Notes: a model not told the origin generated them from the letters alone. DNA of 64,000 bases from Psychrosphaera saromensis (GCF_002954545.1 NZ_MSCH01000003.1:1762824-1826823), one strand, 5' to 3'. Numbered from the stretch's first letter, positions 27,961-37,491 are shown. Numbers and translations: made by a program.

Positions 27961-29613
27961 TTGGAAAAAACGTGGTTAAATAATTATCCAAGTGGTGTAC
28001 CAGCAGATATAAATCCTGAGCATTATCATTCTTTGTTAGATATTTATCAGCAAAGTATCGTTAAATTTGCCGATAAGCCAGCTTATATCAACATGGGAAA
28101 AAGTATAACTTTTACCGAGCTAGATGAATATGCTGATGACTTTGCTGCGTATCTTCAGAACAACCTAGGTATAAAAAAGGGCGACGCTGTTGCCGTTATG
28201 ATGCCTAATTTACTACAATATCCTGTTGCTTTGTTAGGTATTCACAGAGCGGGTGCTGTCGTAGTAAATGTTAACCCGTTATATACTCCTCGCGAACTAG
28301 AACACCAGTTGATCGATAGTAATGCTAAAGCAATTGTTATCGTTAGCAACTTTGCTGATACGTTAGAAGAAGTATTAGATAAAACCCCAATTGAACACGT
28401 GATCTTAACTAAAATGGGTGACATGTTAGGTGCTAAAGGTCATGTCGTTGACTTTGTTGTTAAATATGTGAAGAAAATGGTTCCATCATTTTCATTACCA
28501 ACAGCAATTGCATTTAAGCAAGTCTTAAAACAAGGCAGAAGCCTAACCTTGAAACCAGTTGAAGTAACTGGTGAAGACCTTGCATTTTTACAATATACCG
28601 GTGGTACAACAGGCGTTTCAAAAGGAGCGATGTTAACCCACAGAAATATGGTTGCTAACTTAGAACAAGTTTCTGCATTGTTAGGCCCATGTTTGGATGA
28701 AGGTGAAGACACAATAGTAACCGCGTTACCTCTGTACCATATCTTCGCTTTAACCGCTAATTGCCTACTGTTTTTAAAATTCGGTGGAACTAACCTATTG
28801 ATCACTAACCCAAGAGATATGCCTGGGTTCGTTAAAGAATTAGGTAAATATAAGTTCACGGCAATCAGTGGCGTTAATACCTTATTTAATGGTTTATTAA
28901 ACACTCCTGGATTTTCTGAACTAGACTTCACTTCAGTGAAGTTAAGCATTGGCGGCGGAATGGCTGTACAACGTGCGGTAGCTGAGCGCTGGTTAGCGAC
29001 AACTAAATGCGATTTGCTAGAAGGTTACGGTTTAACAGAATGTGCACCAGTGGTTTCTTTTGTTCCTTATACTATTGGTAAGTACACTGGCAGTATTGGT
29101 GTACCTGCACCGTCTACAGATATACGTTTAGTGTCTGATGAAGGTGAAGACGTAGCTGCTGGCGAAGCCGGTGAGTTGTGGGTAAAAGGCCCTCAAGTGA
29201 TGAAAGGCTATTTAGGCCGTCCAGAAGACACTGCTGATGTTATGCATGGCGAGTGGTTTGCAACGGGCGACATCGCTAAGCTAGACGAACAAGGTTTGTT
29301 ATATATTGTCGATCGTAAGAAAGACATGATCTTAGTTTCTGGTTTTAACGTATATCCAAATGAAATCGAAGACGAGGCAGCTACTCATGAAGGCATTTTA
29401 GAATGTGCTGCGATTGGTGTACCAAATGATGCTTCAGGTGAAATGGTTAAATTGTTTGTTGTTAAAAAAGACCAATCACTTACTGAGCAAGATGTAATTG
29501 CCTATTGTCGTGAAAGATTAACGGGATATAAAGTACCTAAAGTGATAGAATTCCGAGACGATTTGCCAAAATCAAACGTTGGCAAAATATTACGCCGAAT
29601 GCTAAAAGATTGA
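27961..29613 (+). CDS. fadD: Long-chain fatty acyl-CoA synthetase
   Basis: Activates exogenous long-chain fatty acids to acyl-CoA at the inner membrane. 550 residues. AMP-binding signature [18 protein letters not shown] near residue 205, [14 protein letters not shown], and the fatty acyl-CoA synthetase motif [14 protein letters not shown]...[16 protein letters not shown]. Starts at TTG 27961 after TTAGGAGA; the N terminus ([16 protein letters not shown]) aligns with E. coli FadD, which I recall also starts at TTG. Works with the acyl-CoA dehydrogenase and ETF encoded at the left of the window. Confidence 0.98.
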   Translation: MEKTWLNNYPSGVPADINPEHYHSLLDIYQQSIVKFADKPAYINMGKSITFTELDEYADDFAAYLQNNLGIKKGDAVAVMMPNLLQYPVALLGIHRAGAVVVNVNPLYTPRELEHQLIDSNAKAIVIVSNFADTLEEVLDKTPIEHVILTKMGDMLGAKGHVVDFVVKYVKKMVPSFSLPTAIAFKQVLKQGRSLTLKPVEVTGEDLAFLQYTGGTTGVSKGAMLTHRNMVANLEQVSALLGPCLDEGEDTIVTALPLYHIFALTANCLLFLKFGGTNLLITNPRDMPGFVKELGKYKFTAISGVNTLFNGLLNTPGFSELDFTSVKLSIGGGMAVQRAVAERWLATTKCDLLEGYGLTECAPVVSFVPYTIGKYTGSIGVPAPSTDIRLVSDEGEDVAAGEAGELWVKGPQVMKGYLGRPEDTADVMHGEWFATGDIAKLDEQGLLYIVDRKKDMILVSGFNVYPNEIEDEAATHEGILECAAIGVPNDASGEMVKLFVVKKDQSLTEQDVIAYCRERLTGYKVPKVIEFRDDLPKSNVGKILRRMLKD

Positions 29614-29614
29614 T

Positions 29615-29671
29615 AACTCAGTAAACTCTGAGTTCAATTTTTATATAAAGCTGGCTTATGCCAGCTTTTTT
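29615..29671 (+). terminator. Tandem terminator hairpins after fadD
   Basis: AACTCAG-TAAACT-CTGAGTT (29615-29634), then AAAGCTGGC-TTAT-GCCAGCTTT (29647-29668) with a T run. The second is the stronger. It contains an ATG in frame with rnd, which is therefore unlikely to be the rnd start. Confidence 0.9.
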
Positions 29672-29690
29672 GTACCCAGATGGAAATAGT

Positions 29691-30842
29691 GTGAACAAGT
29701 TGAATAGTGAATATTTGTATATAGAGAAACAAGAACAGTTAAATACATACTGTCAGTTAGCTAAACAAGCAGACGTATTAGCTTTGGACACCGAGTTTGT
29801 TCGTACTAGAACATTACGCTCTCATTTAGGGCTAATTCAAGTTTTTGATGGCAGAGAAGTTGCGTTAATCGACCCATTATGTGGTTTAGATTTAGAACCT
29901 TTCTGGCAATTATTATCCGATCCCTCAATCGTAAAAGTTTTGCATTCCTGCCACGAAGATTTAGAAGTTTTTAAATATTACGCTAATCGTTTGCCTATGC
30001 CGTTATTTGACTCGCAAATTGCAGGACAATTCCTTTTTCAAGGAAAAGTACTTGGCTTTGGTGCCATGGTATCTCAAGAGCTAGGTATTGATTTAGATAA
30101 AGGTGAAGCCAGAACTAATTGGCTGAAGCGTCCGTTATCGGATAGTCAAATGCATTACGCTATGAACGACGTAAAGTATTTGTTGCCTCTGTATCATAAG
30201 TTAAATGAACAGCTACAAGATGCAGGGTTACAGCAATATAATTTAGATGAAGCTAAACTAAAAGTAACGCAAAAAAGTGTGGATAAAAATACAGATCGTT
30301 TATATCTAGACTTTGGTAATGCGTGGCAGTTAAGTTCAAGAGAATTAGCCGTTTTACAAGAACTTGCTACATGGCGTTTATCGGTTGCTCAAGAGAAAGA
30401 TTCGGCGCTTGGTTTTGTCGTCAAAGACGCGACTTTATTTTCAATAGCTCAACGCAGACCTACCGACTTAAATAGCTTACGAAGTATTCCAGATATTAAT
30501 CCACACGAAGTTCGCATTCATGGTAAAGCGCTTCTTGAGCATGTCGCCAAAGGTAAACAAATCCCTGATGATTTATGTCCAGTTAAAGTCCCACGCTTAA
30601 CCGACTATCCAACGTATAAACAAAGCTTTAAGGCATTGAAGCAGGCCGCCACAGTACGTTCAGTAGAGTTAGGCGTTCCAATGGAATTACTGGCGACTAA
30701 AAAGCAGTTAAATCAATGGATAAAATGGGTATGGAAAGTAGCGTATGCTGAACCGTCAGACTTTGAGTTGTCGTGGCGTTACGAGTTACTTGAACCTGTT
30801 TTGCTAAAATGGAATGATGAGTTTTCATTAGAAACTAATTAA
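29691..30842 (+). CDS. rnd: Ribonuclease D
   Basis: 3'-to-5' exoribonuclease for tRNA 3' processing. DEDD exonuclease motifs: VLALDTEFVRTRT, HSCHEDLEVFKYY and HYAMNDVKYLLPLY; HRDC domains follow (ELATWRLSVAQEKD region). I prefer GTG 29691 (383 residues) because the in-frame ATG 29658 falls in the loop of the fadD terminator and the family N terminus begins close to the GTG; TTG 29700 is another option. Gene order fadD-rnd is as in E. coli. Confidence 0.95.
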   Translation: MNKLNSEYLYIEKQEQLNTYCQLAKQADVLALDTEFVRTRTLRSHLGLIQVFDGREVALIDPLCGLDLEPFWQLLSDPSIVKVLHSCHEDLEVFKYYANRLPMPLFDSQIAGQFLFQGKVLGFGAMVSQELGIDLDKGEARTNWLKRPLSDSQMHYAMNDVKYLLPLYHKLNEQLQDAGLQQYNLDEAKLKVTQKSVDKNTDRLYLDFGNAWQLSSRELAVLQELATWRLSVAQEKDSALGFVVKDATLFSIAQRRPTDLNSLRSIPDINPHEVRIHGKALLEHVAKGKQIPDDLCPVKVPRLTDYPTYKQSFKALKQAATVRSVELGVPMELLATKKQLNQWIKWVWKVAYAEPSDFELSWRYELLEPVLLKWNDEFSLETN

Positions 30843-30864
30843 CTAATAAATATAGGCTGAGTTA

Positions 30865-31146
30865 ATGCAACTTTGTACAATTTATAAATGCTCAAAAAAA
30901 GCAGATGCTTTTTTGTTTATCGAAAAAACAGATGATTTTTCCAAAGTCCCTGACGCTTTAAAAAAGATGATAGGTACTCCAAAGTTATTTATGACGTTAG
31001 ATTTAGATGGTAGAAAAAAGCTAGGAGTGGCAAACTTAGCAAAAGTAAAAAGTGAATTGGTCGATAAAGGATTTTATTTCCAATTACCACCACCTGAAAA
31101 AAACTTATTAGATCAACACAAAGAATTGAACGGATCTTCACAATAG
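30865..31146 (+). CDS. ycgL: YcgL domain protein
   Basis: 93 residues. Clear YcgL family: CTIYKCSKKADAFLFIEK, VPDALKKMIGTPKLFMTLDL, LGVANLAKVKSELVDKGFYF, QLPPPEKNLL. Small cytoplasmic protein of unknown function conserved in gammaproteobacteria. Starts 22 bp after rnd, probably co-transcribed. In E. coli ycgL, ycgM and ycgN are neighbours; here an MltB-like gene sits between ycgL and ycgM. Confidence 0.95.
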   Translation: MQLCTIYKCSKKADAFLFIEKTDDFSKVPDALKKMIGTPKLFMTLDLDGRKKLGVANLAKVKSELVDKGFYFQLPPPEKNLLDQHKELNGSSQ

Positions 31147-31191
31147 TAGTCATAGAGTGAATCTTATACATTATAAAAATAGAGATTAATT

Positions 31192-32220
31192 ATGAAAATA
31201 AAATTTTGGTTAGCTGGTTTATTCCTTTCTGTATCAGCTACAACTGCAACAAACAGCTTTGCTGCTGAAGTCAGTTTTGAACAATATGTAGAAAATTTAA
31301 AAAAAGAAGCCATTGCAAAAGGCTTTGAATCTGAATTTGTAAACGATCACTTAAAGGGATTAACTTACCTAAATAGAATCGTGGCCGCTGATAAGAATCA
31401 GCCTGAGTTTAAAGAAACGTTAGATACTTATCTGCCTAAACGTGTGCCTGAGTGGAAAGTAAAAAAAGCGCGTGATGCGTATAAAGAAAATTTACCGTTA
31501 TTAACTCGTATTAGTAAAGAGTTTGGCGTGCAGCCGCGCTTTATTGTGTCGTTATGGGCGTTGGAAACAAACTTTGGGCGCATTCAAGGTAAGCATCCAA
31601 TTATCGACTCTTTGGTTACCTTAAGTTATGACGGACGCAGAGAAGCATTCTTCAAAAATCAGCTTTGGGCATCATTAACTATTTTAAAAGAAGGCCATAT
31701 TAGCCAAGAGAAATTTTTAGGTTCTTGGGCTGGCGCTATGGGCCAATGTCAATTTATCCCAACTTCATTTATTGCGTATGCGGCAGATGGTGATGGCGAT
31801 GGTAAAAAAGATATCTGGAATAATAAAGCCGACGTATTTGCATCAATTGCTAATTATTTAAAATCTGAAGGTTGGTCTAATCGCCAAACGTGGGGACGCC
31901 AAGTTAAATTACCTGTTGGATTTGATAAATCTTTGATCATGTCAAAAGGCAGCAAAGGTCGTAGACAATGGTTAAATAATTGGAACGATGCAGAGAAGTC
32001 ATTAGCTGATTGGAGCAAGTTAGGCGTCACCAGAATGAACGGCGCTGTATTACCAAAAGTAAGCCTTAACGCTGTATTAATCACGCCTGATGATGCGAAA
32101 GGTCGAATCTACTTAGCTTATGATAACTATAAATCATTAATGCACTGGAATCGTTCATATTACTTTGTAACGTCTGTTGGCTCACTTGCTGACAGAATTG
32201 GTTACCCAAAAATAAAGTAG
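31192..32220 (+). CDS. MltB-type lytic murein transglycosylase
   Basis: 342 residues with signal peptide (cleavage likely after NSFA-A, about residue 25) and no lipobox, so soluble periplasmic. SLT_2/MltB catalytic region: FIVSLWALETNFGRIQGKHP with the catalytic glutamate in ALETNFG, SWAGAMGQCQFIPTSFIAYA, DGDGDGKKDIWNNKADVFAS and WGRQVKLP. Cleaves glycan strands to 1,6-anhydromuropeptides. Lies 45 bp after ycgL and 24 bp before the ycgM-like gene. Confidence 0.94.
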   Translation: MKIKFWLAGLFLSVSATTATNSFAAEVSFEQYVENLKKEAIAKGFESEFVNDHLKGLTYLNRIVAADKNQPEFKETLDTYLPKRVPEWKVKKARDAYKENLPLLTRISKEFGVQPRFIVSLWALETNFGRIQGKHPIIDSLVTLSYDGRREAFFKNQLWASLTILKEGHISQEKFLGSWAGAMGQCQFIPTSFIAYAADGDGDGKKDIWNNKADVFASIANYLKSEGWSNRQTWGRQVKLPVGFDKSLIMSKGSKGRRQWLNNWNDAEKSLADWSKLGVTRMNGAVLPKVSLNAVLITPDDAKGRIYLAYDNYKSLMHWNRSYYFVTSVGSLADRIGYPKIK

Positions 32221-32244
32221 ACTAAATCAGCTCGGATACTTGTT

Positions 32245-32922
32245 ATGCAACAGATTTACTCTCATCAAGATATAAACGGTCAATTTCTACCTTTCCCTGC
32301 GGGGAAGGTAGTTTGTATTGGCCAGAATTACGCCGACCATATTGCTGAACTTAACAGTGTTAAACGTCCAGAAGCTCTATTTTTTATAAAGCCTAACAGT
32401 GCCTTATGTCCAGTCCAATCTAGTTTTGAAATTCCTAAAAACTCAGGCGCTTGCCATAATGAGTTGGAATTAGCTGTGTTGATCGCTAAACCTTTAAAAA
32501 AGGTAACAGAAGATCAAGTTGAAGAGGCTATTTGGGGTTATGGATTAGCGTTGGATTTAACGTTAAGAGATATGCAGTCTGAGTTAAAACAACAAGGTCG
32601 TCCTTGGGAATTAGCTAAAGGATTTGATGGGGCTTGTCCAATCTCACCATTTATCAACAAATCTGAAATAGAACATCCGCAAAATATCAATTTACGCTTA
32701 GCTGTGAATCAACAAATTCGCCAAGATGGTAATAGCGTAGACATGATACGACCAATAAATACCTTGATTGCTCAAATGAGTCAGCATTTTACTTTAATGC
32801 CTGGTGACGTGATCCTGACAGGAACGCCTGCTGGTGTTGGCCCATTAAAATGTGGCGATAAATTAGAACTTTCTTTGTCATCAGCAAAATCAAATTGGCA
32901 ATTTAATAGCACAGTTCGTTAG
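32245..32922 (+). CDS. ycgM: Fumarylacetoacetate hydrolase family protein (YcgM-like)
   Basis: 225 residues. FAH fold: KVVCIGQNYADHIAEL, FFIKPNSAL, HNELELAVLIAKPLK (metal-binding glutamates), GYGLALDLTLRDMQ, KGFDGACPISPF and DVILTGTPAGVGPL. Members cleave or decarboxylate acylpyruvates and oxaloacetate-like compounds using a divalent metal; the physiological substrate is not fixed by sequence. Confidence 0.94.
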   Translation: MQQIYSHQDINGQFLPFPAGKVVCIGQNYADHIAELNSVKRPEALFFIKPNSALCPVQSSFEIPKNSGACHNELELAVLIAKPLKKVTEDQVEEAIWGYGLALDLTLRDMQSELKQQGRPWELAKGFDGACPISPFINKSEIEHPQNINLRLAVNQQIRQDGNSVDMIRPINTLIAQMSQHFTLMPGDVILTGTPAGVGPLKCGDKLELSLSSAKSNWQFNSTVR

Positions 32923-32950
32923 TCTTAATTTTTGTATAGAAAGAGAAAAA

Positions 32951-33442
32951 ATGGAACCGTTTTGGAAAACCAAATCATTGCAACAAATGTCTCGCCCAGA
33001 ATGGGAGTCGTTATGTGATGGATGTGCCAAATGTTGTTTACATAAGCTGATAGACGATGATGAACAAGAAGACATGGTTGTTACCACAGAAATGGCCGAC
33101 ACTGAGCAACTGCATTTTACCTCTGTTGCTTGTCAGTATCTGAATGATAAAAAATGTGAATGTTCCGTTTACCTAGAACGTACAAAATTAGTCCCAAGCT
33201 GCGTGCAATTAACTCAAGATAATCTTGACCAAGTATTTTATATGCCGAGCAGTTGTAGCTATCGCCGTTTACAAGAAGGGCGTGGATTACCAAGTTGGCA
33301 TCCGCTATTAAATAAAGGCAAAAAGTCTAAAATGCACCAAGCTGGCATGTCGGTTAGGGGCAAAGTCGTTTTCGATAATATGATTGCAGAAGAGCTTTAC
33401 GAAGACTTTATTGTCGTTTGGCCATTAAATGATCTTGATTAG
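32951..33442 (+). CDS. ycgN: YcgN family cysteine-cluster protein
   Basis: 163 residues (UPF0260). Family motifs WESLCDGCAKCCLHKLIDDD and CQYLNDKKCECSVYLER, CVQLTQDNL give a conserved set of cysteines of the zinc/iron-chelating cluster type, and PSSCSYRRLQEGRGLPSWHPL follows. Function unknown. Twenty-eight bp after ycgM, as in other gammaproteobacteria; the next small gene continues the conserved string. Confidence 0.94.
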   Translation: MEPFWKTKSLQQMSRPEWESLCDGCAKCCLHKLIDDDEQEDMVVTTEMADTEQLHFTSVACQYLNDKKCECSVYLERTKLVPSCVQLTQDNLDQVFYMPSSCSYRRLQEGRGLPSWHPLLNKGKKSKMHQAGMSVRGKVVFDNMIAEELYEDFIVVWPLNDLD

Positions 33443-33497
33443 ATGATTTTTATTAACAATGATGGTTTAAACCGCAGGATTACGCAGACGTTGTGTT

Positions 33498-33863
33498 ATG
33501 CGTAAAACCGATAAAAAAATCGATAATCAAATTAGACAGATACTCACAGAATTATGTGAAGATTATTTTGAGAGTGTCTCCGGCTTTAAATGGTTAACTC
33601 ATCTTGTTGATTATTCTAATTTTCCAAGCAGTTTAAAAGTGATTTGTATTTTTGAGCAGCAAAGTGATATTGACCAATTTTTATCTTTTCCAACAACCGC
33701 CAACATAAACCAAATTCAGCTGTTATCTGTTTTAAATAAGAAGTTGACGGACGTGGCAATAAAAATAAAAAAACTCGATAAGTTAATGCAGTTCGACAAC
33801 GAAATGAGCTGTTTAACTGAGCATAATGGTAATTGGGCAAATCGCTTAAAAACTAGTTATTAA
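33498..33863 (+). CDS. Conserved hypothetical protein downstream of ycgN
   Basis: 121 residues, no signal or membrane segment. Opening MRKTDKKIDNQIRQILTELC and GFKWLTHLVDYSNFPSSLKV recall a small gammaproteobacterial family sometimes labelled Fis-like; I see no convincing DNA-binding helix-turn-helix, so I make no functional call. A GACGTTT / AAACGTC hairpin (33867-33886) follows its stop without a T run. Confidence 0.75.
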   Translation: MRKTDKKIDNQIRQILTELCEDYFESVSGFKWLTHLVDYSNFPSSLKVICIFEQQSDIDQFLSFPTTANINQIQLLSVLNKKLTDVAIKIKKLDKLMQFDNEMSCLTEHNGNWANRLKTSY

Positions 33864-33906
33864 CCAGACGTTTGTTGTAAAACGTCAGCCATAAATATGA
33901 GGCAAG

Positions 33907-34437
33907 ATGTCTAAATTTATTCTAATTATATTACTGATGAACCTTATTGTTGGTTGTACTAATACCGACTGGCGCACTGCTAGTAGAGAGTCATCTGGTT
34001 TAGCTCCTAACCCTATAATAGAGAAACAAGCTGTTATTGAATTCTATGGGGCTGATGCGTTTAGTTGGCGCGGATGGTTTGCTGTTCATACTTGGGTAGC
34101 AATAAAACCAAAGGATGCGTCTGAATATACGGTTTATGAAGTAACTGGCTGGAGAGTAAAAAGAGGCTTGCCAGCATTACGTGAATATAAAACGGCAACC
34201 CCAGATACATATTGGTATGGTGCAAAACCAGAAAAAATATTATCGATAACGGGTGACAAGGCAAGCGAGTTAATCCCGCAAATTGTTGCAGCGGTACAGC
34301 GTTACCCTTGGGCCAATGAGTACACATTATTTCCAGGGCCTAATAGCAATACATTTCCAACTTGGCTTGGATTACAAGTTCCAGAGTTAGAACTTAATAT
34401 GCCATTTAGAGCTATTGGTAGCGGTTTTGCCGATTGA
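33907..34437 (+). CDS. DUF3750 lipoprotein
   Basis: 176 residues. Signal peptide with lipobox IVGC (cysteine at about 17), so membrane-anchored facing the periplasm. DUF3750 motifs: GWFAVHTWVAIKPKDASEY, VYEVTGWRVKRGLPALR, YPWANEYTLFPGPNSNTF and a C-terminal GSGFAD. The H...W and PGPNSNTF elements resemble a papain-like/NlpC-type layout but no activity is known. Likely stands alone. Confidence 0.85.
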   Translation: MSKFILIILLMNLIVGCTNTDWRTASRESSGLAPNPIIEKQAVIEFYGADAFSWRGWFAVHTWVAIKPKDASEYTVYEVTGWRVKRGLPALREYKTATPDTYWYGAKPEKILSITGDKASELIPQIVAAVQRYPWANEYTLFPGPNSNTFPTWLGLQVPELELNMPFRAIGSGFAD

Positions 34438-34573
34438 TGACTAAGGTTATTCACCTTATGTCATTAAAATAGAAAGAATAATCCACAACTCGATATAGAC
34501 ATATATGAGTTATTAGCACTTATTACCTAAGTAATTTTATGCTATTAATAGGTATCTACAGGTAGGAGAGAAT

Positions 34574-35491
34574 ATGAAACCTTTTTTGTTGGTTGTAATT
34601 ATTGCAACTAGTTTGTTAGCTGGATGTGCAACCAAACCGAATATATCAGGTAATAGCGAACCTCATGTTGTAAATAGAGTCGTTATTACAGAACCACTTG
34701 CTATTGATTATAAGAGTGAACTTGCGATTGCAAAGTTAACCCAGATAATCAATCACGTTAAATTAGACCAAGATAAATTAGCTCAAATCTTATATGACCG
34801 AGGCGTAATTTATGACAGCTTAGGTTTACGTTCTTTAGCGCAATTAGATTTTCGCAGAACGCTAGAGCTTAAGCCTGATCATGCAGATGCTTATAATTTT
34901 ATTGGTATTCACATGACTTTGATTGGTCAATACACTCAAGCATCTGAAGCATTTGACTCTGCATTAGAAATTGAACCGGATCATAATTACGCACATTTAA
35001 ACCGCGGTATTGCATCGTATTATTTCGGGCGTAACGGTTTAGCTATTGATGACTTAGAGCTGTTTTTCATTAATGATCAAGCCGACCCATATCGTGCTAT
35101 TTGGTTATATTTAGCAGAATACAAAAACAACCCAGAAGAAGCGAAATTACGTTTGGCTGGCAATGCCATTATGTTAGATAAGTCCAAATGGGCAAATCAA
35201 ATAGTTGCGTTATATTTGGGTAAACTCGATGAGCAAGACTTCATTGATAATATGGGTAAAAACGTACAAGATAGCCGCCAGTTAGTTGATAGGTTATGTG
35301 AAGGGTATTTTTACCTAGCCAAGCTTAAGTTGATCAACAATGAAGTTGAAGCGGCTAAAAATTACTTTAGACTTGTTTTATCTACTAATGTGCATGAATT
35401 TGTAGAGCATAAATATGCACGTTTAGAATTGAATGAATTGTACCGAGAAGATAAACAAAAGTATTTAGAGATGTTATCTACTAAACCATAA
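34574..35491 (+). CDS. nlpI: Lipoprotein NlpI (TPR)
   Basis: 305 residues with lipobox LAGC (cysteine about 18) and at least three TPR units (QILYDRGVIYDSLGLRSLAQ, HADAYNFIGIHMTLIGQY, HNYAHLNRGIASYYFGRNGL). NlpI is the outer-membrane adaptor that brings endopeptidases such as MepS to the protease Prc and scaffolds murein machinery. In E. coli and Shewanella it lies next to pnp; here it is 17 kb away, before the MITE-like element. GTAGGAGAG precedes the ATG. Confidence 0.93.
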   Translation: MKPFLLVVIIATSLLAGCATKPNISGNSEPHVVNRVVITEPLAIDYKSELAIAKLTQIINHVKLDQDKLAQILYDRGVIYDSLGLRSLAQLDFRRTLELKPDHADAYNFIGIHMTLIGQYTQASEAFDSALEIEPDHNYAHLNRGIASYYFGRNGLAIDDLELFFINDQADPYRAIWLYLAEYKNNPEEAKLRLAGNAIMLDKSKWANQIVALYLGKLDEQDFIDNMGKNVQDSRQLVDRLCEGYFYLAKLKLINNEVEAAKNYFRLVLSTNVHEFVEHKYARLELNELYREDKQKYLEMLSTKP

Positions 35492-35520
35492 TGGCCGCCC
35501 TCATATTTTTTGGTCGATTA

Positions 35521-35797
35521 GGGGCTGTTTATCTTTCATTTTACGCAACGTTGAGTGGAAAATGATTCCCAATCAAGGCGTAAACATCGAGGTTTAATGG
35601 GTTAAATAAGTATGTTTATAACAAAGAGTGGGGATTATTTAACCTCAACCCGAAGGGCTGGGTCTATTTGTCATCCCAACTTCGTTCTTGTTACTTTAGC
35701 CAGACACTTAAATAGAACCACTATTTGCGAGTCTTCTGCCTCGCTGGATGCAACAAATAGCCGCCAGCGTTGCAAAAAATGAAAGATAAACAGCCCC
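35521..35797. mobile_element. MITE-like element with 30-bp terminal inverted repeats and TA duplication
   Basis: 277 bp without a coding region. Left end GGGGCTGTTTATCTTTCATT... (35521-35550) and the reverse complement of the right end (35768-35797) match at 28 of 30 positions. Both sides are bounded by TA (35519-35520, 35798-35799), the target duplication of IS630/mariner-type transposition. Too small for a transposase, so it would be moved in trans. The right repeat supplies the start codon and first residues of the next gene. Confidence 0.8.
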
Positions 35798-37473
35798 TAA
35801 TATTTAGTTTATTATTTTTGCTGTTGGCACAAGCCGACAGCATTATTTTTTCTAAATCATTAGTCGACTATTATTTTAAACAATCACAACATTATGTTTA
35901 TCCCGCCGCACTTCTTGGCAACAATGAAGCAAATTACCAAATATACTTAGCAACCCAAGATCAATCATGGCTAAAAAAAGCAGCCAGATTAAATCATGTT
36001 AAATCAGTGTTTCAGTGGTATTTAATTCAAAAAGAAAATCAGCATATAAGTCAAACTGTCTGGTTACAACAAGCCATTAATTTAAAACATCCACAAGCCA
36101 CATTAATTAAACTACAGAACTTAACAACGAACGAACATTGGCATAAAGCCAGTGAGTTTGAGCATTCACATAATGAAATATTAACTAATCTACAAGGAAA
36201 GTTAGGTGAACAATACTCCCAGATAAAGTCGCTTTTAGCCGCTGTGGTAGAAAGTAACAAGTCAGTTCATATCTCACCTTCCATTACTCCCCCTAATGCC
36301 GTAAATAATGTTTTATTCAATCAGCCACCGTCATTATTAAAGTGCGCTATTAGTATTCAAGCTGTGGTTAGTACAACGTCATTATTAGCCAATGCTAAAC
36401 GGTTTAGTCAGGCTTTTACAGACTCAAAATTGAATGGTTTGTCGATATGCTTTTTGCCTCCGAAGGTAATGTTAGCCTTACCAGCGATTTGCAAACAAGA
36501 CCAACACAGCAGAATTGAATGTTCACTTGATAAACTAGCCCAGAGTTTATTGGAAAATACCCAAGTGGACCCACGTAGTTACAATCATTTAATGGTGATA
36601 GTGGAAAAAGGCGATGCTAATACTCGTGGTGGTTTGATGTACTTGGACAAGGACGATACCGACCAAGTTTTTATTCATGAATTAGCGCATTGGTTAGGCT
36701 ATACCGACGAATACCAAATTAAAGCCAAACAACAGCAACAGTTATGCGTAGTTAACTCTGCCAAATGGATAAGCAGTAATCTCTTTGTAGCGTCAAATAA
36801 GACAAGCCAGGAACACGCTGAATATCTCGCAGGGCGAAAATTATACAAAGCAAATACCTGTAAAAATACCGAATTTACTGCTTATAAATTATTTCCAGAT
36901 TTAAGTTTCATGGAATATTTAGACTTACCTTTGTCACAACAATACGCAGATCATATTACCGACAATCAGGATTATAAAAAGATAACGCCAGTGGCAATGA
37001 ATTTTTGGAGCTATTATTTAGCTAAGAAAAACCGGGCATCAATAAATAGCACTGATAAACAATATTATAATGATAAGTATCTAGCTTGGATAAAAGTGGC
37101 AGCGGAGCAAAATTCCCCTCCAGCGATGACATTACTCGCCCAGAGTTACCTTGAATTACAGGAGCACAGTGCGGCATTTTCGTTGTTATACGATGCGGCA
37201 CAACTTAATAATGCAAACGCACAATTATTACTTGGTCATGGCTATATTGAAGGGCGCTGGTTACCACAAAATACAGTTAAGTCAGCCTATTGGTATAAAC
37301 AAGCAGCTGATCAGAATGACCCTTATGGTCTTTACTTTTTAGCTAAGTGTCATGAAATGGGCTGGGGCTGTGAACTCTCGTTTGAAAAAGCGATTGGGTA
37401 TTATAAACAAGCTAAGTCATTAGGTAATGAACTAGCAGCAAAGCGTCTAGAAAGATTGTCACCTAGTTTATAA
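35770..37473 (+). CDS. Exported Sel1-repeat protein with metzincin-like HExxHxxGxxD motif
   Basis: About 564-567 residues. HELAHWLGYTD near residue 303 gives the extended zinc-protease pattern HExxHxxGxxD, with glutamate catalytic and Asp as possible third ligand. C-terminal Sel1-like repeats (~440-560: AAEQNSPPAMTLLAQSYL, ANAQLLLGHGYIEGRW, DPYGLYFLAKCHEMGWG), and weaker repeats in the N-terminal part. Signal-peptide-like start (KDKQP then a hydrophobic stretch). Start is TTG 35770 or ATG 35779; both lie in the MITE right repeat and neither has a ribosome site. Substrate unknown. Confidence 0.75.
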   Translation: MQKMKDKQPLIFSLLFLLLAQADSIIFSKSLVDYYFKQSQHYVYPAALLGNNEANYQIYLATQDQSWLKKAARLNHVKSVFQWYLIQKENQHISQTVWLQQAINLKHPQATLIKLQNLTTNEHWHKASEFEHSHNEILTNLQGKLGEQYSQIKSLLAAVVESNKSVHISPSITPPNAVNNVLFNQPPSLLKCAISIQAVVSTTSLLANAKRFSQAFTDSKLNGLSICFLPPKVMLALPAICKQDQHSRIECSLDKLAQSLLENTQVDPRSYNHLMVIVEKGDANTRGGLMYLDKDDTDQVFIHELAHWLGYTDEYQIKAKQQQQLCVVNSAKWISSNLFVASNKTSQEHAEYLAGRKLYKANTCKNTEFTAYKLFPDLSFMEYLDLPLSQQYADHITDNQDYKKITPVAMNFWSYYLAKKNRASINSTDKQYYNDKYLAWIKVAAEQNSPPAMTLLAQSYLELQEHSAAFSLLYDAAQLNNANAQLLLGHGYIEGRWLPQNTVKSAYWYKQAADQNDPYGLYFLAKCHEMGWGCELSFEKAIGYYKQAKSLGNELAAKRLERLSPSL

Positions 37474-37491
37474 CTGACAACCACTCCGTGA

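Noticed and set aside
35521-35797. Part of a prophage or integron
   Set aside because: No integrase, attachment-site pair or phage genes; terminal inverted repeats with TA flanks explain the element.
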